Shown: positions 8,098 through 16,817 of the stretch, piece by piece
How the letters are laid out: every line of letters starts with the position of its first letter
Position numbering within the stretch: position 1 is the stretch's first letter
Assembly: GCA_029624765.1 (NCBI GenBank)
Contig: JARSSO010000027.1
Span: 1 to 64,000, forward strand
Length of the DNA: 64,000 bases
DNA from: Candidatus Contendibacter sp.
GTDB taxonomy: Bacteria > Pseudomonadota > Gammaproteobacteria > Competibacterales > Competibacteraceae
Direction: 5' to 3'
The notes under the pieces: generated by a model
What the model saw: only the letters and a program-made list of their open reading frames with translations
Databases searched by the model: none
Told to the model about the DNA's origin: nothing
Position numbers and translations under genes: made by a program

Positions 8098-9480
8098 TCA
8101 GCTAGCCTTGGCTTTGCGCCGATGCTCCATCGCCGCCAGCGTCCGCCCCGCGATGTCGGCCATTTCGTCACCGAAAAAGTGATCCGGCCAGTTCGCAATC
8201 TCGCCCTCTTCGTCGAGTTCGAGCCGTTTCATCGCAGCCCCCTTTCGACCGTGGGTGCAGAAATAGATCGCCACTTCGCCCGGATCGAGCTTGCGCTCGG
8301 CGACGCGCCGCTGCAAGCGGTTGAGAAAATGCTCGGAATGGCTTTCGACGATCAATTGCACTCCCCGATCTTCGCCATGTTCGCGGGCGTGGATGGCGTC
8401 GACGAAGACATCGGCCAAATTGGCCTGCACCTGGGGATGCAAATGGATTTCCGGTTGCTCCATCCACACCACCGAGCGCGGCGGGCAATAGAAGGCTTCG
8501 ACGATGGTCGGCAAGACTTGGGAGACGCCGAAGCCCACATCGGTGAGCTTGACTTCGCTCGCCTCGCCGTGGGTGCGCACCAGCACCTCGTATTCCTTGC
8601 GGCCTTGCGCCACCGGTTTTACCGAGAACGACGCGATCACCCCCAACCGCTTCAAAGCGCCGGCGACGATCTCGCCAAAGGGCCGCCACCGCTGGCGGAG
8701 TCCCAGATTTAGAGTGCGCCCCCGAGCCTCGGCGGCCAGAATCGCCGCCACGGCGTATTCGCCACGCGGCCCCAAATCTTCGGGGGCGTCGCCCGCCCAT
8801 TGGTAGATTCGGCGGGGCGCTTGGCGCAATGGGCCAAGGTAATAAAACTGATCCAGCATCGCTTCCAGCGCCAAGGCGAAATCGGACAGAAACCCCGCGT
8901 TCTGAAAGCGGGCCAGCGACGCTTCGCTCACCCGGTAGAATTTTTCCGGCGCGTCCAAGGGCCACGGCTTGCCCACGGTGCGCACCAGCTTGTAGCCGGT
9001 CGCCTCAAGCTCCAGTTGGTCGGCCGCGTTGCGTTCGAGCTTGACGCTCAGGGTTTCGGTGAAGCCGTCGAATAGCCGATAGCGCAAGGCGCGAACCGAG
9101 GGTTGGCCGGCGCTGTCGGCGGCCAGCGCGACATCCAGCCCCAATTCATCGCCCTTGAACCGTTGCATCGTCAGGGGATCATTGACGGCCAAGCCGCCGG
9201 ACACGCGCCAGCGCAGGCTGAATTCGAGTTCTCGGGCCAAATCGTGCCCGTGCAGGCAGTCGGCAAAGGTGCCCAAATCCACCAGCGCGCGGTCGTCACC
9301 CAAGTGCAGGGCGCGGCGCCGGTCGGTCGATTGCGCGGTCTGCTTGAGCGCCAACAGCCAATGCCCGAGGCTGCTCTTGCCTGCGCTGTTGGCGCCGAAG
9401 ATCACCGTGAGCGGCGCGAGATTGATCCGGCCGGTGTCTTGCCAAGCTTTGAAGTTTTGCAGGTGGAAGGAGGTGAGCAT
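8098..9480 (-). CDS. DUF3696-type AAA/OLD-like ATPase
   Basis: An ABC/OLD-like AAA ATPase of 460 residues. The N-terminus reads MLTSFHLQNFKAWQDTG, the usual RecF/OLD opening, with Walker A GANSAGKSS near residue 30. The C-terminal part has VGFGVSQVLP (signature-like), VVWMEQPEIHLHP (Walker B with catalytic Glu) and the ESHSEHFLNRLQRR block characteristic of DUF3696 proteins. I prefer the ATG at 9480 because it gives the canonical first strand; a GTG at 9552 would add 24 residues with no family match. Proteins of this kind act in defence systems and DNA/RNA transactions. It heads an operon with the PIN and RNA ligase genes. No TOPRIM nuclease domain is visible, so the PIN protein may supply the cutting activity. 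Confidence 0.8.
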   Translation of the reverse strand: MLTSFHLQNFKAWQDTGRINLAPLTVIFGANSAGKSSLGHWLLALKQTAQSTDRRRALHLGDDRALVDLGTFADCLHGHDLARELEFSLRWRVSGGLAVNDPLTMQRFKGDELGLDVALAADSAGQPSVRALRYRLFDGFTETLSVKLERNAADQLELEATGYKLVRTVGKPWPLDAPEKFYRVSEASLARFQNAGFLSDFALALEAMLDQFYYLGPLRQAPRRIYQWAGDAPEDLGPRGEYAVAAILAAEARGRTLNLGLRQRWRPFGEIVAGALKRLGVIASFSVKPVAQGRKEYEVLVRTHGEASEVKLTDVGFGVSQVLPTIVEAFYCPPRSVVWMEQPEIHLHPQVQANLADVFVDAIHAREHGEDRGVQLIVESHSEHFLNRLQRRVAERKLDPGEVAIYFCTHGRKGAAMKRLELDEEGEIANWPDHFFGDEMADIAGRTLAAMEHRRKAKAS

Positions 9481-9607
9481 GGCGAGGTATAGGGGAATCT
9501 GGCGATGGGGCAGATTGAGGGGAACATACCGAAATGGGAGCGATGAAATCACATTTCAACGCGAACCAGGAGATATTCCGTGAATGAAGATAACCCCGGA
9601 ATTTAGA

Positions 9608-11038
9608 CTACATGTAGTATTTGAATTGCGGTAGTGGATCAACATTACGAGGAACTTCTTTCATAATATCACCGACAAGGCTCGAAAAACGTAACGTGAT
9701 TGGAAGCAAGCTTCCAAAGTTTGCCGAATTCCAATTCATCTTTGTCAGCACCATAAGTTCACGTAGGATATCTTTGATCGAGCTATCACCAATATGATCC
9801 GTCAGTTTTAAAGGAAGAGGTACATGTCCATGTGGGAATGCTTGCAGTGCGCTGATATACCCGGTCGTGTAGAGCAGATGCATCTCGCCCAAAGAGATGT
9901 AACTTCCTCTAAGAATTGGGTATCGGGCATCCCGAAAGAGTCGAACATCCCCTGTAGGGCGGACAGCTACTAGATCAAACTGATCAATACCTTGCAGCGC
10001 AGCTTGCAACCCTTGGCGTTCTTCAAGCCAGTATTCTGTTGTTTTGTGAATGACGACTCGGCGTGGCGACTGCTTCATTTCGTCCCGATAACGCTTGAGC
10101 ACCAGAGATACAAGTTCTTCTGCAAGCTGCGCTGGCATATGCGGTGAATTACCATGCTTACTCACATCCCAAACGAAGTCCTGTCCACGAAGCACCAAGC
10201 CATTTCCTTGCTCGTCGAATGCCTGTGCAAGCCCAGTGAAGTAGGAAGAGTTTTTCGATCCAGGTACTCGATGAAAACTGATGCCGACATAGCATGTACC
10301 GCCATTTAGTCCGGACGGCATCCATGGGATACCGCCGACTTTATAATAAAGGCTGGTAAAGAAATTCCAAGCACATTTGGAGCGATGGTCAACATCCTTG
10401 CTATTAGGCGTCGCTTCAGTTGTCCTCTGTAGAAGGATTTGCGTCGGAATACGATATTTCATCGCGACCGCTTTAATTGCACGTCGAAGGTCACGATGAA
10501 TTTGTCCTATGGATTTATCGTAGTAATCGACCTTGCCATAAGCTTTGACCAAATTTTTGGGCAATGCGAGTACTACATACTCTGGTGATCGATCTCGTTG
10601 TGCAAGCAAGCGCAACTTGTCGCTCAAAAGAGTGACAGTTTGCTCAAACTGTTCCCTTCTAATTCGGTGTTGCTCGAGAGATTCAGTCTCCCGAACAGTC
10701 AGCTTCTCAATAAGCTCATCCTCAAAGGATAACTCGCTAAAGAATCCACGGTCTACTTTAAAACCTGGAAATAGATAGTTCTTATCATCTCCAGGTACCC
10801 CTTCCGAGCATAACTCCAACCAGCGGCGGGCTGATTCTATGCTTTCACCAGTGCCAATGAATCCAACTCAAATAGTCTCCGGGTGTCGCTTGCCCATGTC
10901 CAATGACCGTGGACCGAAAAGCGTGATACCGCGTTTAGGACAGAGATGAAGCCTATCTGAAGCGAATTCCAAAGAAGGCTCGTCGAACAGTTCGCATCGC
11001 ACGAGCGTGGAATCAGTCTTCAACTTGAGCTCCTTCAT
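9608..11038 (-). pseudogene. Short prokaryotic Argonaute (MID-PIWI), interrupted by an in-frame TGA
   Basis: Reading from the ATG at 11038 gives 476 codons with one internal TGA at 10868-10870 (codon 57). The segments on both sides belong together: the first ends HLCPKRGITLFGPRSLDMGK...PETI and the second continues VGFIGTGESIESARRW, a typical short-pAgo N-terminus. Then follow a MID domain (QIHRDLRRAIKAVAMKYRIPTQIL) and a PIWI domain (GTCYVGISFHR, GLVLRGQDFVWD, RRVVIHKTTEYW, then LPLKLTDHIGD). The first catalytic Asp of PIWI is replaced by Ser in VGIS, so the protein would guide but not cut, as in other short pAgos. No N or PAZ domain is present. It overlaps its partner gene by 26 nt. A CGA-to-TGA transition would explain the stop. 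Confidence 0.8.
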
Positions 11039-12347
11039 CGGTGTTTAGTTCGTCGATATCATCGTCAAACTCTTCGAAATCGTTGGCCTCGTTAAAGTCG
11101 GCAAGTGTGAACAGATCATCCTCATAACTTACAGCCATTCGATCAGCCTTGTCTCCCTCTACTTCCGGCCATGTGATGGACCCGCTTATAAGCGTATTAT
11201 CGATGACGATGGCTTGGCCGCCAAAATTGCAAACGATCCGAGGTTTCCCTTGCGAGAGGAAATCGCGCTAAAACTGCACCTCTTGTAAGATATCGAAGTT
11301 ATACATTTTTGACTTGCGCTTTGTGCTTTTTTTGCCAGTCGATTTACCTTCCAATGGTATAAATCCATCTGATGTGAATCTTCGCTCAGGGCGAATCGAG
11401 ATACCCCACGACCGCTGTTCAAATCTATGGAAGCGTAGACTGACAGCTAAATGCTCCCAATAATTCTTAGGTTCGCCGCTGTGCCTAAAGCGCGGATTCC
11501 ATGCGACACTACGTTTGGATGTGATTCCACTGACTGTCTGGTATGATATGCGTTTATCTTTTCCAAGTTCATCTGGCTCGAAATAGTATCGATGGTGTTC
11601 CTTATCAAGTTTCAGCCCTAAACGCCCAGTAATTTTATTGACTGTACGATTGAGTAGTTCAACGTACCAACGCGCTTGCTCTGGTTTATCAAGCCAGTCG
11701 TCGCTCACGTTGCGTCGCTTTGCTGCAATTGGATCAATGATTGAAGCAAACGGTGAATCATAATTCGCCAGATTGTTGAACGCATAAAGTTGCCCACTGC
11801 GGATGATAAATGGAATATATATTCGCTGTTCGTTCGGCCATTTAATCAGTGATTTCACCTCAGTTTCAGGGACTGTGCACTCTCCAAAGTATACGTAATC
11901 TGGTAGCTGTGAAATGGGTAACAAGGTTGAAAAAACTGTCTCTGTGACCAGTTTTTCTGGTCGATGAAGTCCCTCAAATTCCTGGTGCTTTGATAAGCGG
12001 CTAAGAACCCACTCTTCATGATCGGCTTTGAATTGGAGAAGCCGCTCGACAGAATAAGTATGATACTGTTGGTCAACAAGTTCATGGTGTTCATGACATA
12101 GCAAAATCAGATTCTCATACGCATCAATATTTCCACCCGGCACTTTAGCGTTACCTCTCGGCCCGCCTTGGCTTTGGGCAACAATGTGCGCTATTTCTCC
12201 GACCAGCACTTCTCGGTCATCCAAGGTTGCGTCCCGGATGAGTGGACGGTTGCAATTGGGAAAGGCGCAGATGGCGCCTGCCTTACCCCAAAGAATCTGG
12301 CGTGTTCGTGCGTCAATAGCCATTAGCAAGTTTCCAATCAAATCCAT
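11013..12347 (-). pseudogene. HNH-APAZ effector partner of the short Argonaute, interrupted by an in-frame TAG
   Basis: The ATG at 12347 opens 445 codons containing one internal TAG at 11268-11270. Residues about 20-100 form an HNH nuclease: CX4C in ICAFPNC, then GEIAHIVAQSQGG, NLILLCHEHHELVD, supplying His, Asn and His. The rest matches the APAZ region that pairs with short pAgos (YYFEPDELGKDKRISYQ, HLAVSLRFHRFEQRSWGISI, RRFTSDGFIPL). After the TAG the same frame continues RDFLSQGKPRIVCNFGGQAIV and ends in a strongly acidic tail (DFEEFDDDIDEL). The acidic tail is like the autoinhibitory tail of TIR-APAZ proteins. The true stop at 11013-11015 lies 26 nt inside the pAgo gene. The region is clearly AT-richer than its flanks, indicating transfer. 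Confidence 0.8.
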
Positions 12348-12469
12348 GATAGTTTAGCGGCGATTAACCCTACGCCGCGCCTCTCTCAGATACCCCTAAC
12401 TTCTCCCGCAACCACACCACGAAAGCTTCCCGCGCGGGATAGCATGACTGGTTATCACCACCAGGCCAC

Positions 12470-13831
12470 TCACCGCGCCAGCACCGCCATCGACTCGACA
12501 TGCGCGGTATGGGGGAACATATCCAGCACTCCCGCGCTTTCCAGCCGGTAGCCGAAACGGTGGACCAGTTCGCCAAGGTCGCGGGCCAGGGTGGCGGGAT
12601 GGCAGGAAACATAGACGATCCGCCGCGCCCCCAGCGTCGCCATCCAGGGCATCAGCTCCAACGCCCCGGACCGGGGCGGATCGAGCAGAACCTGGTCGTA
12701 ACCACCCTGCGTCCAGGGCTGTCCGATCAGATCGCCGGCCAGGTTGGCGGCGTAAAACGCGGCGTTGGCGATCCCGTTGCGAGCAGCATTGCGCCTGGCC
12801 CACTCGACCAGGCCGCCATCTCCTTCTACCCCCACCACCTCTCGCGCCCGCCGGGCCAGCGCCAGGGTGAAATTGCCCAGTCCACAGAATAAATCCAGCA
12901 CCCGATCCTCCGGCCCGATTTCCAACAGTTCGCGGGCGCGTTCGACCAGGGACCGATTCAGGGCAGCGTTGATCTGAATGAAATGTTGGGGCTGGAATTC
13001 CAGCTCCAGCCCATCCGCCAGCCGGTAGCTCAACGCTCCCCTTTCCCCTAGTGGAAGAGGGGTCGGGGGTGAGGGGAAATGATCCAGCGGTCGCACGCTG
13101 TCCAACCCACCCGGTTGCAGGTACAGCGCCAGTCCATGGCGCTCGCCGAACGACCGCAGTTGCGCCAAATCCGCCTCGCTCGGCGGCGCCAGCACCCGAA
13201 AATTCAAGCTCATGACCGCGTCGCCGCCGGCTATCTCGATCTGCGGCAGCCGGTCGCGGATCGACAGAGTTTCGATCAGCCTGGCCAGTTCCTCCAACAG
13301 GCCGCCGACCCGCTCGTCCAGCACCTCGCAGCAGCGCAGATCGGCCACGTAGGGACCGCGCCGCTCGCGGAAGCCCACCAGCACCCGCCCCTTCTTGGTC
13401 ACGTACTTGACGCCCAGCCGCGCCCGCCGCCGATAACCCCAGACCGGACCGGTCAGCGGCTCCAGCACCCGTCCCGGCTCCACCTTGCCAATATGGGTCA
13501 GGCTGTCCAGCAACCAGCGCTGCTTGCGCGCCAGTTGCGCGGCGGGGTCGAGATGTTGCAAGGCGCAACCGCCGCAGAGGCCAAAATGCGCGCAGCGCGG
13601 CTCGACCCGCTCCGGCGCCGGGGTCAACACCTCCAGCACCCGCGCTTCGTCATGGCGACCCCGGCGGGCGGTGTAGACGCAGCGGACTTCCTCACCCGGC
13701 AACGCGCCCTCGACGAACACCGCCTTGCCGTCCCGCCGCGCCACGCCATGGCCTTCGTGGGTCAAATCCTGGATGTGGACGACGAACGGCTCCAGGGGGA
13801 TGCGCGGGCGACCGGAACCGGCGTGCGTCAT
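12470..13831 (-). CDS. rlmD: 23S rRNA (uracil(1939)-C5)-methyltransferase RlmD
   Basis: RlmD uses SAM to methylate U1939 of 23S rRNA. The 453-residue protein has a TRAM domain at residues 13-70, the 4Fe-4S cysteines Cys80, Cys86, Cys89 and Cys167 or 168, the SAM site VLDLFCGLGNF (311-321) and the catalytic Cys410 in VYVSCHPATLARD. The ATG at 13831 overlaps the kinase stop as ATGA, so it is coupled to the upstream sensor kinase. Residues 252-265 (FPSPPTPLPLGERG) are not part of the family; they are the translation of a palindromic repeat inserted in frame between two blocks. The catalytic parts are intact, so the enzyme is probably active. The family and start are secure. Confidence 0.95.
   Translation of the reverse strand: MTHAGSGRPRIPLEPFVVHIQDLTHEGHGVARRDGKAVFVEGALPGEEVRCVYTARRGRHDEARVLEVLTPAPERVEPRCAHFGLCGGCALQHLDPAAQLARKQRWLLDSLTHIGKVEPGRVLEPLTGPVWGYRRRARLGVKYVTKKGRVLVGFRERRGPYVADLRCCEVLDERVGGLLEELARLIETLSIRDRLPQIEIAGGDAVMSLNFRVLAPPSEADLAQLRSFGERHGLALYLQPGGLDSVRPLDHFPSPPTPLPLGERGALSYRLADGLELEFQPQHFIQINAALNRSLVERARELLEIGPEDRVLDLFCGLGNFTLALARRAREVVGVEGDGGLVEWARRNAARNGIANAAFYAANLAGDLIGQPWTQGGYDQVLLDPPRSGALELMPWMATLGARRIVYVSCHPATLARDLGELVHRFGYRLESAGVLDMFPHTAHVESMAVLAR
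13037..13078. repeat. Palindromic repeat inserted in frame within rlmD
   Basis: The imperfect palindrome ctcccctttcccctagtgga followed by agaggggtcgggggtgaggg is of the type scattered between genes in many beta- and gammaproteobacteria. Here it lies inside rlmD and is translated as FPSPPTPLPLGERG. Similar G/C-rich pieces occur at 50-67 and 24635-24654. Confidence 0.7.
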
Positions 13832-16812
13832 GGCGAAACCACGCGCGGCAGGAATTTTGCCATGAGGTCGGCCAATTGCGGCTGACTGAACGGTTTGCTC
13901 AGGTAATCGTCCATGCCGACCGCCAGGCACCGTTCGCGAAATCCCTTGGTGACGTCGGCAGTCAGGGCAATGATCGGCGGATGCGCGCCGCCGTCCTGTT
14001 CCTGGCGGCGAATCTCGGCGGTGGCGGCGAAACCGTCAAGCACGGGCATGTGGCAATCCATCAGAATCAGGTCATAGGCGGTCCGGGCCACGGCGTCCAC
14101 CGCCGCGCGGCCATCGGCGGCGACTTCCACTCGACACCCCAGCAATTCCAGCATGGCGCGGGTCACCTCCTGATTGACCGGATTATCCTCCACGACCAGC
14201 ACGTCAGCATCGAACCGGGCAGGTCTTGCCGCGAGCGCCGGGGGAGAGGGTTCCTCCGCGTCGGCTGGGGAACGCGGCAGGGAGATCCGAAACCAGAAGG
14301 TCGAACCTTGATCCAACACGCTGTCGACGCCGATTTCGCCCTCCATCAAGGCGACCAGTTGCTTGCAGATGGCCAGACCCAGACCGGTGCCGCCATACTG
14401 GCGCGCGATCGAGCCGTCGGCCTGGGTGAACGCCTCAAAAATACGAGGCCGCGCTTCGGCGGCAATCCCGACGCCGGTGTCGCTGATCGCGAACCGCAGC
14501 GTTCCTCGTTCGTCCGCGACCCGTTCCAAATCGACGCGGATCGCAACCTGCCCCCGGGCCGTAAATTTGATGGCGTTGCCCAGCAGGTTGACAAGAATCT
14601 GTCGCAGCCGCGCCGGATCGCCCCGCCAGCGGGCCGGCAGGCCGGTCGGCAACGTCATCCGCAAGGCCAGGTCCTTCTCGCGCGCCTGGCCGGCCAGCAG
14701 GGCGACGGTGTCCTCGATCAGGCGCCGCAGATCGAAATCGACGACCTCCAGCGCCAGCTTGCCGGCCTCGATCCTGGCAAAGTCCAGAATGTCGTCGACG
14801 ATGGTCAGCAGCACCTGGCCCGAGCGCAGGGCCGTTTGGGCAAACCCGCGCTGTTGCTCATCCAGAGACGTTTGCAACAACAACTCGGTCATACCGAGCA
14901 CGCCGTTCAGGGGCGTGCGGATTTCGTGGCTCATCGCTGCCAGGAATTCACTCTTGGCCCGGCTGGCCGCCTCGGCGTCGTGCTTGGCTTGGGCCAGGGC
15001 TTTTTCCATTTGCTTGCGCCGGTCGATGTCGCGGCTCACGCCGATCAACCCCAGTACCTTTCCCGTCGGGTCCAGATAAGGCGTTTTCAGGGTCTCGATC
15101 ACGGTCCGCCGGCCGTCCGGATGATCCAGCCATTCCTCGTCGCGCTGGGGCTGGCCGCTCGCCAGCACCCGCCGGTCGTTGGCGCGAAAGATCAACGCCA
15201 CCCGTTCGGGAAACAACTCCAGGTCGCTTTTGCCCACGATGTCCCGCTCGCGGCGCTTGAGCGAATCGGCGAAGGCCTTGTTGCAACCGAGATAAACGCC
15301 GGCGGTGTCCTTGTAGAAAATCAGATCGGGAATCGAGTCGATGAGGGAATGCAGCAACATCCGCTCCCGATCCAGGGCTTCCTGAGTAGTGAGCAACGCG
15401 CGGTTGGTTTCGCCCAGGCGCCGGCCCATGGCGACCAGGGATTGGATGGTATCGTCCAACTCCCACACTGGAAACCGGGGGGCAATCTGTTGGTAGTCGC
15501 CGGACCCGATCCGCTCCACCATGGCATTGATCCGGACCAGCGGCGCGGACAAGAAAACGCTCATGCGACGGGCGCGGAGATAAAGCACGGCGAAAAACCC
15601 GGCGTAAAACAGGATCAGTCCGACCACCAACAGGATGCCGAGTCGCTTCAGACGTTGATCGAGTTCGACGATATGAGCATGGACCTGGTCCTTGGCCACC
15701 ACGATCAGCAATTTCCAACCGGCCCCCGGCACGGTCGCCCAGGCGATCCGCTTGCGTCCGCCCGCCAGGAACGTCTCCCCCACTCCGCTGGGCTGATTTT
15801 GGAACGCCGCCGCCAGTTGGCCGAATTCCGCCCGCCGGTAAAGATTGAAGTCGTCGGGTTTGAGCGTGTCCCGCGCAACCAGCTCGGCGTAATGATGCTC
15901 TTTCAGTTCCGTCAGGCCCAGGTCGCGCTCGCCAGGCGGCGGCAGCGCCAGGATGACGCCGTTTTTGCCGACCAGCACGCCATAGCCTCGCCAGGGAATC
16001 CGCAGCGCCAGAATGCTGTCGATCAGGGCCGATACGGTGATGTCCAATCCCACCACGGCTTCCAGAAAGTCGCCGTTGTACACGGGGGCGATATTGGAGG
16101 CCATCCAACCCTGCCCGGCCGGATCGACGTAAACATCGGTCCAAACCGTTTCCCGGCCGGGGTTATGCCGGGCATCGGCCTCGTAGTAAAAATTGAACGA
16201 CGGAATATCCAACCGGGGCGGATAGTGTTTCAGCACGTCGATGAAGGGATAAATCCGGTTCAGCGAATCGAACGTGTTGACATAGAGTTGGCTGACCAGG
16301 GGGGTATTCCGGCGCAGATCGCGCATGAGCGCATCCAGGCGCGAGGTGCGCAGGACCTTGTCGCGCTCCCGCTCTCCGACCGGCACGATGCCGCTGTAAA
16401 AGACGGCGGCGCCGCCATCGTCCTGGGTGGAGTAGTACATGCCGCCCTCGCCGTAGGCGTAACGGCCGCGTTCCTGGGGTAGAATCTCGTCCGCTATCAA
16501 TGGGGTCAGCAACGCCCGTTGCACCGCGCCCGCGAAAATACGGGTGCTTTGCGCCACGGCTTCCAATTGCCCGCGCAGAATTTCGGTTTGGCGCTGGACA
16601 ATGTAAACCAGGTCTTCATCGGCATGTTGGCGCATGGCGTCGATGTTCTCGTCCCTGGCCAGATTGTTGGCCAGCCAAAAGACGACGATCAGACCCACCC
16701 CCACCAACAGCAATGGAACCAGGGCCACGCGGAAATAGGAACGCCAAATCCACTTCAGCAGCGGTTCGATTTTCCGGGGCGGCGGATCAGCCGTGGAGAT
16801 GGGTAGCGACAT
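13828..16812 (-). CDS. Hybrid sensor histidine kinase at the barA/gacS locus
   Basis: A 994-residue inner-membrane hybrid kinase. In order: membrane helix 1 (28-50), a large periplasmic dCache-like sensor (about 60-385), helix 2 (390-412), a HAMP-like linker (413-475), a PAS domain (485-600), HisKA with phospho-His629 in MSHEIRTPLNG, HATPase with NLLGNAIKF (742-750) and two Gly boxes, and a receiver domain with phospho-Asp919 in LILMDCHMP. No Hpt domain follows; the protein ends right after the receiver. The gene lies between cysM (5 nt upstream) and rlmD (ATGA overlap), which is the barA/gacS neighbourhood in gammaproteobacteria. It may therefore replace BarA/GacS, but its Cache and PAS domains and lack of Hpt make orthology uncertain. 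ATG 16812 follows the cysM stop directly. Confidence 0.85.
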   Translation of the reverse strand: MSLPISTADPPPRKIEPLLKWIWRSYFRVALVPLLLVGVGLIVVFWLANNLARDENIDAMRQHADEDLVYIVQRQTEILRGQLEAVAQSTRIFAGAVQRALLTPLIADEILPQERGRYAYGEGGMYYSTQDDGGAAVFYSGIVPVGERERDKVLRTSRLDALMRDLRRNTPLVSQLYVNTFDSLNRIYPFIDVLKHYPPRLDIPSFNFYYEADARHNPGRETVWTDVYVDPAGQGWMASNIAPVYNGDFLEAVVGLDITVSALIDSILALRIPWRGYGVLVGKNGVILALPPPGERDLGLTELKEHHYAELVARDTLKPDDFNLYRRAEFGQLAAAFQNQPSGVGETFLAGGRKRIAWATVPGAGWKLLIVVAKDQVHAHIVELDQRLKRLGILLVVGLILFYAGFFAVLYLRARRMSVFLSAPLVRINAMVERIGSGDYQQIAPRFPVWELDDTIQSLVAMGRRLGETNRALLTTQEALDRERMLLHSLIDSIPDLIFYKDTAGVYLGCNKAFADSLKRRERDIVGKSDLELFPERVALIFRANDRRVLASGQPQRDEEWLDHPDGRRTVIETLKTPYLDPTGKVLGLIGVSRDIDRRKQMEKALAQAKHDAEAASRAKSEFLAAMSHEIRTPLNGVLGMTELLLQTSLDEQQRGFAQTALRSGQVLLTIVDDILDFARIEAGKLALEVVDFDLRRLIEDTVALLAGQAREKDLALRMTLPTGLPARWRGDPARLRQILVNLLGNAIKFTARGQVAIRVDLERVADERGTLRFAISDTGVGIAAEARPRIFEAFTQADGSIARQYGGTGLGLAICKQLVALMEGEIGVDSVLDQGSTFWFRISLPRSPADAEEPSPPALAARPARFDADVLVVEDNPVNQEVTRAMLELLGCRVEVAADGRAAVDAVARTAYDLILMDCHMPVLDGFAATAEIRRQEQDGGAHPPIIALTADVTKGFRERCLAVGMDDYLSKPFSQPQLADLMAKFLPRVVSP

Positions 16813-16817
16813 GCGTT

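Noticed and set aside
10868..10870. TGA in the Argonaute gene as a selenocysteine or recoded codon
   Set aside because: No conserved Cys/Sec position in the family here, and TGA is an ordinary stop for many genes in the window. Nonsense mutation is simpler.
13876..16482. 868-codon plus-strand frame
   Set aside because: Antisense to the hybrid kinase, no family features, Gln/Arg/Gly-rich composition.
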